64,000 bases of DNA, from the NCBI GenBank assembly GCA_030068525.1, contig JASJOS010000015.1, positions 228,801-292,800 of the forward strand, given 5' to 3'. This DNA is from Xanthocytophaga flava. Its GTDB lineage: Bacteria; Bacteroidota; Bacteroidia; Cytophagales; 172606-1. Positions 25,142-34,631 of this stretch are shown piece by piece. The notes beneath the pieces are model-generated. The model saw nothing but the letters and a program-made list of their open reading frames with translations, ran no database searches and was not told where the DNA came from. Made by a program: the position numbers and the translations under genes. The number at the start of each line of letters is the position of its first letter. Positions within the stretch are counted from its first letter, which is position 1.

Positions 25142-28114
25142 TTAAATAGTGATTTGAACAGAAGCGCCATAGCTTCGCAATGAAGGTGCATTAAACAGAT
25201 CCAGGCCTGTTGCGGTGTTGTAGCCAAACAGTGTACCTGCCGGATCTACGCCTTTGTAAGGCGTAGAAAGCCATAGGTTACGACCTGAAAGAGATACCTG
25301 GATATCACACTTAGGTAGGAAATGCTGTCTGTAGGATGGAAACTTATAGGAGAGTTTTACCTCTTGTAAACGTATCCACGAAGATTTTTGGATAGACTCC
25401 GCACCCACACCACTTTGTCCGTAACGTACCCAGCGATTACCCTGTAATCCATGCGCTGAATTGGCAAAATCGACCATTATACCATTGGGCTTTCCATTTT
25501 CCTGAACGCCCTCAAAGATGTAGTTCTGAGTAGTACGCTGTTGCTCTGTAATCCTAGACATACCCAGGTAGTTTAACGATGCCTGAGTACCATTCCAGAT
25601 ATCACCTCCCTGACGGAAGTCAAACAGGATATTGCATGACCAGCCTTTCCACCAAATGGTATGTTCTGTTGATGCCGTCCACCGGGGATTGGGATTGCCA
25701 ATGATCTGGGGTTGGTCATCTACTACAGGATAGCCATCAGTGCCAATGATCGTTTGCCCATTTTCGTTTGTTTTCCAGCGGGAACCCATCAGGACTCCAT
25801 ACGGTTGACCTGCAACGAGATTGGTGGAAACATCTGAAAAACCTGCTATGGGTATGCGGGTTTCGTTGTTGTAGAGTTTGGTGACAACAGGTTTTACTTT
25901 GCTGAAGGAAACTCTAGACATAAACCGTACGGCTCCTGTGTGATGCTGATAGGATACAGACCATTCATATCCTTTGTTTTCAATATCAGCCAGGTTTTGT
26001 AGCTGAAAGCCATTTTCGCTGAATACAGGAACCAGTGCTTGTTGGGTTAGATTCTGAAAATAGCTAGCAGATACATGTAGCCTGTTTTGTATAATATTCA
26101 TATCCAATCCGAGTTCCTTCTTTGTGGTTTTCTCAGGCTGTAGCTGGCGTGTATAGACTATTTCCTGTGTTTCCTGATACTGGGCAAAGTTGGATGCTGC
26201 ATACTGTGTAGAGTTATACTGCCACTGATTATAGATCAGAGGTGCTTCCTGTATGTTTTGAGAATAATTGGCATATACCTTGGCAAAGTTGAGGAAGGAT
26301 GAATAGGAGAAAAGTTCAGAGAAAGTGAATCCCAGACCTATAGTCGGCAACCAGAATTTACCTTTTGTATAGGTTGACGAGAAATAATGCTGGTTTGTAA
26401 GATTCAGAAGCACCAGGTCTCTGTATTTAAGCCGTATGCTTTCTGCAATCTCATGCTTCTGACGTAAAGGGGTAAATTTACGAATAGCTAAAGAGTCTGC
26501 ATTCCTGATATCAAATGAATCCGTTGAGGCAAAGCCAAATCCATCTTTGCGGTTCAGTTGTTCCTGCTGGTGAGCAAATGTATAGGAAACCGAAGTTTCC
26601 AGGTAGATCGTAGAGCTACTATTCAGGTAAGTATCAAAGGAAGGCTTAGCTGTAAACTGATAATTGCTCAGCTTGTATTCCCGGATGGTTAATCTTCCTT
26701 CGGGATAAGTGGTCATTCCGGGAACTATACCAAAAACTCTGTTCTGATTCTTATGTTCCAGACTGCCTTTCAGCAATACCTGAAAGTTGTTTTGGTCGTA
26801 GTTTAGGCTAAGGTTGGTAAAGAGATTCCGGATATTTTGGTTGTCGGGCAACAAATTTACCAATGCATAGGGATTGTCTGTATTGCCTGCACTATAGGTG
26901 CGAAACTGATTGTCTGAAAGCAAATAGGCATCTTCATTGCGAAGTGCTTCTCTGCGAGATAAACCACCCGCGTTGTCAAAGGTGGGTGCTGTTTGCATGA
27001 CAGATGACAGTATATGTGCCCAGTTGCCATTCTGATTAGGTAAAGTTTGATTAATTGAGGTATAGAATAGAGAATACTCTGCTCGTAATGCAGGCATGAT
27101 CAACCGTTTCAGATTAAGGTTCCACTGACTTTCATTTGTGTGTGCATTGGGTACTACTCCTTGCTGAGTATGATAGGTAAAACCTGTTTTCAGATCTGTT
27201 TTCCATAAAGTGGTCTTTAGTGTAAGGGTATGATTGGTTGTCATACCGTTTCTGAAGAACTGATAGGGGTTATAAGCTTTTGCTCTGTTACCATTACCAT
27301 TTCCTCTTGTGGTTAATGCTCCATTGGGATCGTAGGCATAGGGCTGTCCATCAAATTCCAGATTGTTGATTTTTGGTCCCCAGCTAAATATCTCACCCGT
27401 TTCCGAACCCTGCCAGGTCTCTGTGCCATTTACAGGTCTTCCCTGAGCATATTGACTCTGTAAGTCAGGCAACTGATTGATCTGGTCTAGTGCAAAAGAG
27501 GAGGAAAAGATAAGCTGAACGGGTGCTTGTATATAAGGTCTTGTATCTGCTACAAAAATACCATTGCGGGCTTTGGAGCCGTATTGCAATCTGGCAAGCC
27601 AACCCTTTACATAGCGAAGTGTGTAGGTATTGGTGAGAGGGTTTTGATTAGGAAATGTAGTATACGATTGAATAGTATACCTTGGCGAATCATCTGTGAG
27701 TGTGGCTACTCCTGTCTTTTCAGGCGTTGGTTGAGTGGGTGGCTGGGTGCTTTGTTGAGCCTCCTTCTGAACCATTTGTGAAGAAGGTATTTGCACGGGG
27801 TCTGACTCAGATGAATCAACAGAACCTAATGCAGTTGAATTCTTTTCTGTCACCTGTACCTCACGTGTGGTAAACCCAATAAACGAAATCACCAGTGTAG
27901 CACCTAATGGAGCTGTAATACGATAATATCCTTCGGCATTGGTGGTAGTTCCCCGATCTGTTCCTTTAACAGAAATACTTACCCCTGGTAATGGCTCTCC
28001 ATTTGTATCTTTAAGACGACCGCTGATAACGCGATCCTGAGCCTGAGTGAAAGCTGGAATAAGGCTTGTGAGAAAAAATAGCGTAAATAAAAAATGCTTC
28101 ATAATCCCGTTCAT
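25142..28114 (-). CDS. SusC-like outer-membrane barrel protein with a much reduced plug domain
   Basis: A 990-residue outer-membrane protein. The signal peptide ends near FTQAQ, then a carboxypeptidase-D-like domain fills 28-105 (ISGRLKDTNGEPLPGVSISVKG, FIGFTTREVQV). A Gln/Pro/Thr-rich linker (105-150) follows where the plug should begin. The usual plug landmarks (VVVVGYG, LQGRxxGV, VDG) are absent; only the last plug strand survives as LQYGSKARNGIF, running straight into barrel sequence typical of SusC (PVQLIFSSSFALDQINQLPDL). The remaining 750 residues are barrel strands ending GYNTATGLDLFNAPSLRSYGASVQITI. No SusD gene accompanies it; instead the next gene, 42 bp on, is a macroglobulin that contains a complete plug. 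Whether this barrel is open, plugged in trans, or a pore for the partner is unknown. Confidence 0.85.
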   Translation of the reverse strand: MNGIMKHFLFTLFFLTSLIPAFTQAQDRVISGRLKDTNGEPLPGVSISVKGTDRGTTTNAEGYYRITAPLGATLVISFIGFTTREVQVTEKNSTALGSVDSSESDPVQIPSSQMVQKEAQQSTQPPTQPTPEKTGVATLTDDSPRYTIQSYTTFPNQNPLTNTYTLRYVKGWLARLQYGSKARNGIFVADTRPYIQAPVQLIFSSSFALDQINQLPDLQSQYAQGRPVNGTETWQGSETGEIFSWGPKINNLEFDGQPYAYDPNGALTTRGNGNGNRAKAYNPYQFFRNGMTTNHTLTLKTTLWKTDLKTGFTYHTQQGVVPNAHTNESQWNLNLKRLIMPALRAEYSLFYTSINQTLPNQNGNWAHILSSVMQTAPTFDNAGGLSRREALRNEDAYLLSDNQFRTYSAGNTDNPYALVNLLPDNQNIRNLFTNLSLNYDQNNFQVLLKGSLEHKNQNRVFGIVPGMTTYPEGRLTIREYKLSNYQFTAKPSFDTYLNSSSTIYLETSVSYTFAHQQEQLNRKDGFGFASTDSFDIRNADSLAIRKFTPLRQKHEIAESIRLKYRDLVLLNLTNQHYFSSTYTKGKFWLPTIGLGFTFSELFSYSSFLNFAKVYANYSQNIQEAPLIYNQWQYNSTQYAASNFAQYQETQEIVYTRQLQPEKTTKKELGLDMNIIQNRLHVSASYFQNLTQQALVPVFSENGFQLQNLADIENKGYEWSVSYQHHTGAVRFMSRVSFSKVKPVVTKLYNNETRIPIAGFSDVSTNLVAGQPYGVLMGSRWKTNENGQTIIGTDGYPVVDDQPQIIGNPNPRWTASTEHTIWWKGWSCNILFDFRQGGDIWNGTQASLNYLGMSRITEQQRTTQNYIFEGVQENGKPNGIMVDFANSAHGLQGNRWVRYGQSGVGAESIQKSSWIRLQEVKLSYKFPSYRQHFLPKCDIQVSLSGRNLWLSTPYKGVDPAGTLFGYNTATGLDLFNAPSLRSYGASVQITI

Positions 28115-28300
28115 TTAGTTGCTTATAGGATGCAACCGGGATTATTTTTCCATAAACTGGGAATATATATGTAGAGATTATAGTGAATACTTCTTTATCA
28201 GGAAAGATTTAGGTTGTGAAGGTCAGATAGTTAGATTGAGATAGATTTTTCTGTAAAGTGGTTCAAAACCGAATAGTGTTTTCGCTATTGCAAAGAATCC

Positions 28301-29218
28301 TTATTGTGTGGGCAATGTCACAATCTCAGAGTTTCTTTTGATAAAATCTTCAATTACCTCTCTGTAAATACTGTGTGGGGAATAAGATAATTCTTTCCAT
28401 AGTTCTCCATGTTTGAGTCTGTGGATGTGCAACACTTCTAACTTATTGTATTCTTTTTCTCTGAGGCGGGCTTCAAACAGATCAGCATATTTAAATGTGT
28501 TTGTCTCTGATATAAGTAGCATCGGAGTGGAGAGACTATCTATATACGAAACAGGAGATCCTTTCTCGAAATCCTGCATGGTCAGGCCAAAGACGCTGCC
28601 GATGTGATTATCTGCAAATGAACTGCCGTTTGATTTGGCTAAAACCTGATAATAGTGCAGAACATCATAAGCTCCGGCAATAGGAATCACGCCTTTGAAT
28701 ATATCCTTGGATAATCCCTCATTTTTGAGATACTGATTATCCATAGCAATCAGTGCTGCCAGATGACCACCGGACGAATACCCACTAACAAAGATTTTAT
28801 TAAGAGAATACCCATACTTACTGGCATTGGCATACAGATACTTTACTGCTCTGGCTATGTCTATACTATGTTCCGGATGTCTGATTCCTTTGTTCAGTGA
28901 AGAGTCTTTCCAGGTAGCCGGACTTAACCTATGACCTACAGATGCTACGGCTATACCTTTTTGGGCAAATTTTCTGGCAATGTCCATTTCCATATGCCGG
29001 TCTACATATGACCAGGCTCCACCACCAATCCAGATTAACAGCGGTGGATTTTTTACACCTTTGGGCAGGACCAGATTTAATTTATGATTGGCTGAGTCAT
29101 AGTCGGGTCCCCGGTAGTAGGGAATGTCTTTTAGTTCTGAAACAGAATACGTAGTGATTGCCTGAGAGTATGCCCAGTTACATACCAGCATAAAAGAAAA
29201 CAGAAACAGATTCTTCAT
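28301..29218 (-). CDS. Secreted alpha/beta hydrolase (carboxylesterase type)
   Basis: A 305-residue exported esterase. The frame extends 15 codons further upstream, but the ATG at 29218 gives a clean signal peptide, MKNLFLFSFMLVCNWAYSQ. The fold shows the oxyanion motif IGGGAW (HGGGW type), the nucleophile elbow GYSSGGH (Ser148), and a late His in LKHGELW; the acid residue is probably the Asp or Glu near LLISETNTFKY. Such enzymes remove acetyl or feruloyl groups from plant sugars or cleave small esters. It lies on the same strand between the permease and the barrel gene, separated by 165 and 186 bp, so it need not share their transcript. Substrate unknown. Confidence 0.85.
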   Translation of the reverse strand: MKNLFLFSFMLVCNWAYSQAITTYSVSELKDIPYYRGPDYDSANHKLNLVLPKGVKNPPLLIWIGGGAWSYVDRHMEMDIARKFAQKGIAVASVGHRLSPATWKDSSLNKGIRHPEHSIDIARAVKYLYANASKYGYSLNKIFVSGYSSGGHLAALIAMDNQYLKNEGLSKDIFKGVIPIAGAYDVLHYYQVLAKSNGSSFADNHIGSVFGLTMQDFEKGSPVSYIDSLSTPMLLISETNTFKYADLFEARLREKEYNKLEVLHIHRLKHGELWKELSYSPHSIYREVIEDFIKRNSEIVTLPTQ

Positions 29219-29383
29219 ATAGGTTTGTTTGTTAGAGGTACAGTCAGGCAAAACGTTGGGCACTTCAGCATACTACCTTACTTACTGGTCTTTACTACGT
29301 GTGCTACCCTCGTTCATGTATAGGTATATAGCTGACAGCCAATACTATAGACTCAATGAATATATGTTTTTCTGACAAAAGTA

Positions 29384-31804
29384 TTATTCATTGCGCAGGG
29401 ATTTTACAGGATTGGCAAAAGCAGCCCGAATAGTAATCGAACTGATAGTAAGAAAGGCAATGCCGCCCAATACCAGAACAGGTAATAAGCCATACCATCC
29501 ATTGATATCAATACGGAATGCATAGCGGGTGAGCCACTCACTCATGCCATACCAGGCTATCGGAATAGCCAGTAAGGCAGCCAGCAGAATCAAACGTAAG
29601 GTATCCCAGGCGAGTAGTGAAACGATATGTTGTACACTAGCCCCAAGTACTTTACGTATGCCTATTTCTTTGGTGCGGCGGGTGGTGTTATAGGACGTCA
29701 GACCAAACAGGCCAATACAGGCAATGAAGATCGCCAGTGAAGAAAAAAAGGCGACTACACGTCCAAATACTTCTTCCTGTTTGTACTGCTGATTAAAGAA
29801 CTGATCCAGAAAAAAGGAGTCAAACGAGGATTCCGGAAAAAACTTCAGCCAGGTAGCCTCTATTTTTTGGGCTGTCTGTTTTATATCACCTCCCTGTATT
29901 TTTATAGAAAGAAAATCTGCCGGTATCCAGCGGAAGTCCGGGTCCATAAACAGAATGATGGGAGTATAGGGATGTTGCAGAGATTGCTGGTGATAGTCTT
30001 TGATCACACCTATAATTTCATTGGCTCTGCCCTGATTACCCTCAAGCAGGATTTTTTCGCCAATGGCTTTTTCGCTGGATTCAAATCCGAATTGTTTTAC
30101 TGCCGATTCATTGAGAATTAACCCATACTGATCTGTGGGGCGACTTTTGTCGAAGTTGCGTCCGGCTATGACTGTTAGATCAAAAGTTGGAATGAAGTCG
30201 TAGTCGGCAGCCATCATCTCATACAATCGATTGTCTGCCGGTTCGGAATGTAGTTTACGGTTGGCCAGAAATTCGCCTACCTCTACACCTGGAACCGCTC
30301 CTGAGCCAGTTACATTCGTGACCCCTGCCAATGATTTTAACTCATTCTTAAAACTTTCTATCTTTTCAGTGTATCCTTCTGTATGTACAGGTGCCTCTAC
30401 AACCATAACCTGAGCAATATCGGCTCCTAATTGCTGATTCATCATGTAGCTGATTTGTTTGTAGGCAATCAGAGTACCCATAATCAGTATCAGAGATGTC
30501 GTAAACTGTAAGGTAACCAGGCTTTTACGCAGTAGATTGCCGCCACCAGAGAAGGTATATTTGCCCTTGAGAATTTGTACCGGAATTACCTTGGCAAGCA
30601 GAAAGGCCGGATAAATGCCGGAGATCAGAATCCCTACAGGAAAGATGATGGCAAAAAGAGTATATTGCTGGGGTTCCGTCCAGATAGAAGCCGGAATATA
30701 GATAGTCAAAAATGTCCCTAAACTCCATATACCTATTCCAATAAAAACAATAGCTACCAGTAACGCGATGAAGTTGAGGATAAATGACTCAAACAGAAAC
30801 TGACCTACCAGAAGCGTAGAAGAGGAACCCAATACTTTCCGGATGCTTGCTTCCTGTGCCCGGTCAATAGCTCTTGCTGTAGATAGATTGATATAGTTTA
30901 CCCAGCCAATAATCAGAATAATAATACCTGCTATAAGCAGAAACTGCACTGTGGTACGACTGCCTTTGGTTTCGGGTTCGTTGGTTTTGGCTGGGTTCAG
31001 ATGTATAGCATGCAATGGCACCAGGTCAATAGCCCATTTGTGTTCTTTCATGGCATCAGCCGTTTTATATTTCTCGGCCAGAGCCGGGAATTTAGCTGCC
31101 AGATTCGCAATGTTGGTATTCGGCTGTACGCGTATGTAGGTGTAGCTGCTATGCTGATACCAGAAGTTACGAACCCATTCAGGAGACGTAGTCCATGACA
31201 TCAGCACGTCAAACTGCAAAGAAGAGTTGACGGGTAGATCTTTGAAAACTCCTGACACCTGGCACCGATAGGTTTTGGAAATGGTGCTGATATCCAGAAA
31301 TTTTCCCATAGGCTCCTCCTTGCCAAAATATTTATGGGCAGCTTTTTCCGAGATGACCACTGTATTAGGCGCATTCAGAAACGTTTGGGGATTGCCTTTG
31401 ACTACTGGGTAGGAGAAGAAGGTAAAGAAGTTAGAGTCAGCAAAGCATACATTTTGCTCACGAAATTTTGTGTCCTGATAACGTACTACCCGTGTAGAGC
31501 TGTTCCAGTTGATACGGGTAAAAGACTCTACTTCCGGAAAGTTGGCCTTCATAGCCGGGCCATAGCCGTTTGTACTACCTGCCCAATCGTCCGTTTTTTC
31601 ACCTCCTTTATAAAAAATGCTCTCAACCCGGTAAATGTTCTCACTATGCTGATGAATCGCATCATAACTGTTTTCAAACCGAACATACCCTGTGAGCAAA
31701 AAGAATATCGCCATACCCAGGCTAAGCCCGAATACATTAATCAGGGTAAATACTTTGTGTTTGGCAATGTTGCGGAGAGCAACAGTCAGAAAGTTTCGAA
31801 ACAT
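29384..31804 (-). CDS. ABC transporter permease of the MacB/FtsX family
   Basis: An 806-residue inner-membrane permease with the layout common in Cytophagales: one span near residues 20-42 (TLINVFGLSLGMAIFFLLTGY), a MacB-like periplasmic domain (50-270), three spans (about 285-400), a second periplasmic domain, and three C-terminal spans. FtsX signatures occur twice, at AQEASIRKVLGSSS and RRTKEIGIRKVLGASV. No ATPase is encoded nearby, which is usual for these duplicated permeases. Members move or sense envelope substrates, peptides or lipids by mechanotransmission rather than by transport across the inner membrane. It shares architecture with the permease at 54.4-56.8 kb. The substrate is unknown. 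Confidence 0.93.
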   Translation of the reverse strand: MFRNFLTVALRNIAKHKVFTLINVFGLSLGMAIFFLLTGYVRFENSYDAIHQHSENIYRVESIFYKGGEKTDDWAGSTNGYGPAMKANFPEVESFTRINWNSSTRVVRYQDTKFREQNVCFADSNFFTFFSYPVVKGNPQTFLNAPNTVVISEKAAHKYFGKEEPMGKFLDISTISKTYRCQVSGVFKDLPVNSSLQFDVLMSWTTSPEWVRNFWYQHSSYTYIRVQPNTNIANLAAKFPALAEKYKTADAMKEHKWAIDLVPLHAIHLNPAKTNEPETKGSRTTVQFLLIAGIIILIIGWVNYINLSTARAIDRAQEASIRKVLGSSSTLLVGQFLFESFILNFIALLVAIVFIGIGIWSLGTFLTIYIPASIWTEPQQYTLFAIIFPVGILISGIYPAFLLAKVIPVQILKGKYTFSGGGNLLRKSLVTLQFTTSLILIMGTLIAYKQISYMMNQQLGADIAQVMVVEAPVHTEGYTEKIESFKNELKSLAGVTNVTGSGAVPGVEVGEFLANRKLHSEPADNRLYEMMAADYDFIPTFDLTVIAGRNFDKSRPTDQYGLILNESAVKQFGFESSEKAIGEKILLEGNQGRANEIIGVIKDYHQQSLQHPYTPIILFMDPDFRWIPADFLSIKIQGGDIKQTAQKIEATWLKFFPESSFDSFFLDQFFNQQYKQEEVFGRVVAFFSSLAIFIACIGLFGLTSYNTTRRTKEIGIRKVLGASVQHIVSLLAWDTLRLILLAALLAIPIAWYGMSEWLTRYAFRIDINGWYGLLPVLVLGGIAFLTISSITIRAAFANPVKSLRNE

Positions 31805-32132
31805 GTGGAGTGGCGTGCAAAGATGAAAGAGTAATAGTAACGAAAAATAGTGTGTTTTACGATAGGTTACAGTAAGTATTCTGACAAAAAGCTAGGTGGA
31901 CAAAAGAAAAATAGGTTTTAAAAAGTAGGAAACAAATTTTTTCTATCACTTATGCAAGATTTGCCATAAACTATGTAAATTGAAATACACTTTTATAGAA
32001 TGCTCATCAGGTTTCATTTTTTGCCTTTTTGCTTATTTATCTGTGCATTCCGCAGAGGTATCAAAAGGCTGGTTTAGCTATGAAAATCGTTTTAAGGAGT
32101 AATTAGCCTGGAAACAAAAGAACTAATAACCT
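31805..32132. other. Divergent intergenic region between permease and small membrane protein
   Basis: 328 bases with no gene; it must contain the promoters of both neighbours. Only very short frames are present, none with credible features. No good TAnnTTTG box was found. Confidence 0.35.
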
Positions 32133-32519
32133 ATGATGAAACACTATCAGTACATGTACTATTGGTTGGTGATCTGGTTGCAGTATGCAAACAGTGTACC
32201 GGCAACGAGTGCCACCATGTTGTTGATCATATGCAATGGGTTTAATCTGGTAGCTCTGATTGCTGTCATTAAATACGGTTTGGGTGTTCCGCTCTATCTC
32301 TCTTCTAAGCTAGTAGCTGTTGCTATTGGGGTTATTCTGTGTATGTTTAACTTCTTTTCACTGGAAGATAAGCTGGAAGAAATACACGAAAACTATAAGG
32401 AAGAACCCGAAGAAACTCAGGCGAAAAGTGAATTATATCTTATTGTATACATTGTAGTGAGTGTTCTTCTGTTAACGGTAGCCATCTGTGTGCAGCAGAT
32501 GATATTGCATAGAGGATAG
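32133..32519 (+). CDS. Small membrane protein of unknown function
   Basis: A 128-residue protein with hydrophobic segments at about 10-27, 28-48, 55-78 and 100-122, so three or four inner-membrane spans. Between the last two lies an acidic cytoplasmic-looking loop rich in Glu and Lys (LEDKLEEIHENYKEEPEETQ). No signal peptide cleavage site and no recognised family. It begins with two ATG codons in a row. A family A hairpin lies 37 bp after its stop codon, in the space shared with the convergent protease gene. Confidence 0.6.
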   Translation: MMKHYQYMYYWLVIWLQYANSVPATSATMLLIICNGFNLVALIAVIKYGLGVPLYLSSKLVAVAIGVILCMFNFFSLEDKLEEIHENYKEEPEETQAKSELYLIVYIVVSVLLLTVAICVQQMILHRG

Positions 32520-32555
32520 AATAAGGGGGAACGATAAAAGTTGAGGTTTCCCCTC

Positions 32556-32579
32556 CAGGTTGGTGTTATCACCAACCTG
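32556..32579. repeat. Family A palindromic repeat, single hairpin
   Basis: A perfect 10-bp stem CAGGTTGGTG/CACCAACCTG with loop TTAT, followed by AACG as in the copy at 4635. It is the third copy located between convergent genes and could act as a terminator for the plus-strand gene. Confidence 0.8.
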
Positions 32580-32628
32580 AACGTTAGATAATACTCTCCT
32601 TATACTGAAAGGATGATATTTTTTTCTT

Positions 32629-32772
32629 TGTTCTTTTGGAAGGAACACATCTTTTTTGTCCTTCTGAAAGAATCCATTGGCAAAGTTAGCGGCCTTTGGG
32701 TTTGGAGATACTTATTTCTCTCAGAAGCCACAGATGGCTCTATTTGTCACAAGTTTCTTGCAGAAGGATAGG
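32629..32772 (-). mobile_element. Family B element, copy 3, opposite orientation
   Basis: Read on the minus strand it aligns along its length with the copy at 35542-35683. Shared blocks on the plus strand here are AACACATCTTTTTTGTCCTT, GGCAAAGTTAGCGGCCTTT, and TTATTTCTCTCAGAAGCCAC followed by AGATGGCTCTATTTGTCA. The terminal inverted repeats are worn. The plus-strand frame running through it is not considered a gene. Confidence 0.7.
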
Positions 32773-32880
32773 GAAGAGGAATATTCTTTTCTGGGGACAA
32801 AAAGAGAATTTACTGCAAAAAAGTTTTTGCATGGAATAAACCGCAACACCTATATCAATCTGTAAATGATAAACCATACG

Positions 32881-33825
32881 TTACAGATCCACTGTATAGC
32901 CTATTTTCTGCTTACTGGCATTATAGATCTCACCATTGGAGGCAATGTATATATAGTTCTTGTTCATATTATAGATCATAAACGGATATTCTTCCCGATT
33001 GGATTTAATTAGTTTTCCAATCACCTTTACGCTGCCACCTGTAGTTTTAATCAGATCCATTTGTGTAGTCAGATAATATTGATTCTCCGGATTGGAGTGA
33101 AATATAACTTTGCCTAACAAATATTTTGAGTCAATGGGTTGTACTGCTGCTACCTGTGAATCAGAAGAGGCAGACGTAGTATTTGTTCGTACATTGTCTG
33201 AGGGTGCACTCTTTTTCTGGGCAACCATACCCTCATTGGCTCTTTCCCATCCTACGGCAATGGCTTCCAGACGTGCTCGTTTGGGAGGATGTGTAACAGA
33301 TCCTTTCTCTTCAGCCAGCATACTGATAGCTACCTGTGCTTCTGTTAAGGTCGCTCCCATTTTATGGAGAATAAAACCCGAAAACTCATCCGCTTCCAGT
33401 TCATTCGATGGGCGGCTGCCTTCTTCCAGCAGCGTATGTCCATTCAGATGGTGGCCGATTTCATGAGCTAGAATGCTGATCGCTGCCCAGTCTGTATGAC
33501 ACGCTTGTTGCATTTGGGACATAAAGTGCTGACTATACAGGATATACCGCTTATTGTCATAGATAACAGCTGCAGCATTCTCAATATTCACAGCTTTAAT
33601 TTCAAAACGTGCCTTGAGTCCCATAACACTCATAATGCGGGCAATAGCCTGACTCGTTTCCTCACTTGAGGTAAACTCGTACAAGTCGCCTGCAATAGGC
33701 TCTCCAAGATAGGTACAATGATGATCTGTTTCGATGGCTAGTGGATACTGGCCATAGCTTTTACCAAAAGCATACAGGATAAAAAACAGACAAAAGAATC
33801 CTTTGCCTAAAGGGATACGGTTCAT
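32881..33825 (-). CDS. Exported M48-like zinc metalloprotease
   Basis: A 314-residue protein whose N-terminus MNRIPLGKGFFCLFFILYAFGKSYGQ is a signal peptide. Residues 90-200 form a metalloprotease core: zinc motif LAHEIGHH (His121, catalytic Glu122, His125) and a third ligand in NELEADEFSG, about 22 residues later, as in M48 peptidases. The core is preceded by a small domain and followed by a Ser/Thr-rich linker (210-235) and a C-terminal beta domain (240-314). Unlike HtpX it has no membrane spans, so it should act in the periplasm, perhaps on misfolded or outer-membrane proteins as BepA does; that role is inference. It is convergent with the small membrane protein gene upstream. Confidence 0.85.
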   Translation of the reverse strand: MNRIPLGKGFFCLFFILYAFGKSYGQYPLAIETDHHCTYLGEPIAGDLYEFTSSEETSQAIARIMSVMGLKARFEIKAVNIENAAAVIYDNKRYILYSQHFMSQMQQACHTDWAAISILAHEIGHHLNGHTLLEEGSRPSNELEADEFSGFILHKMGATLTEAQVAISMLAEEKGSVTHPPKRARLEAIAVGWERANEGMVAQKKSAPSDNVRTNTTSASSDSQVAAVQPIDSKYLLGKVIFHSNPENQYYLTTQMDLIKTTGGSVKVIGKLIKSNREEYPFMIYNMNKNYIYIASNGEIYNASKQKIGYTVDL

Positions 33826-34126
33826 AAAAAAGAGAAGAAAAGAATAGGAGTAGATCTATCTCATTTTTATCCTGGGTTTGGTGTGGTTACAATTGGATAA
33901 CCCATTTTTAAAAGATTTATTGTATCTGTATTTAAATAATGTATAAAAAATAAATTAACCTGACTGTCAGTGTTTTTCTTTGATATGAGAAGGCAAAAGT
34001 CTATCACTTCTCTGTGACAAATTTTCAGGAAGAAAACAGGTCTGAGCGTTTTTTGCTACATTGGTTGTACAACGCTGATAAGTACAAAGACTTAGGCGTT
34101 TATGAATGTCCTGTTTTTTCTATCCT
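33826..34126. other. Divergent intergenic region
   Basis: 301 bases without a gene, containing promoters for the protease (minus) and for the membrane protein (plus). No repeat, hairpin or clear promoter box was seen. Confidence 0.3.
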
Positions 34127-34507
34127 ATGCATAAATCAAAATCACTGGCTGGGATTATCGGACCTACGTTGATTGTAATGGTAGCTTCCGAACTCAAGCT
34201 ATGGAATCCTACTTTGTATGATGACCAGATAGTGCCACTAATCTATCTGTCTGGTGTGTTGTTTTTTGTTGCCGGACTCGCCATTGTGCATTCACATAAC
34301 ATATGGGTATTGCATTGGCCGGTGGTGATAACCTTACTGGGGTGGTTAAGTATGGCTCTGGGTCTGTTGCGTATGTTCTTTCCGCAAGCCTATCAAGGTA
34401 ATTTTAGCAATGATATCAGTGCTATGGTAGTTGAAATTATTCTGATTAGTATTGGTTTTTTTCTATCCTTCAAGGCCTATTGGCCACAAATAAGACAGGA
34501 GAAATAA
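34127..34507 (+). CDS. Small membrane protein of unknown function
   Basis: A 126-residue protein with four predicted spans: about 7-25 (LAGIIGPTLIVMVASEL), 38-56 (VPLIYLSGVLFFVAGLAIV), 62-82 (WVLHWPVVITLLGWLSMALGLL) and 95-118 (SAMVVEIILISIGFFLSFKAY). The frame also contains ATGs at 34106; the one at 34127 is preferred because the earlier leader is uncharged and adds nothing. The pattern, with a conserved-looking HSHN between spans two and three, suggests a small helical-bundle protein of the inner membrane. Function unknown. Confidence 0.6.
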   Translation: MHKSKSLAGIIGPTLIVMVASELKLWNPTLYDDQIVPLIYLSGVLFFVAGLAIVHSHNIWVLHWPVVITLLGWLSMALGLLRMFFPQAYQGNFSNDISAMVVEIILISIGFFLSFKAYWPQIRQEK

Positions 34508-34631
34508 AGTTTTTTGCAGCTATACTTCAAAGGTTTTTACTGCTAAGTAGAGAATTAGTAAGTCACTACTTATTTATTTATTTTGCCTGCCTAATGATAT
34601 AAACTAACATCTGAATTAAAATAGTCTATTT

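Noticed and set aside
32677..32865. 62-codon plus-strand frame
   Set aside because: Most of it is family B repeat DNA read in frame; the other copies do not keep this frame.
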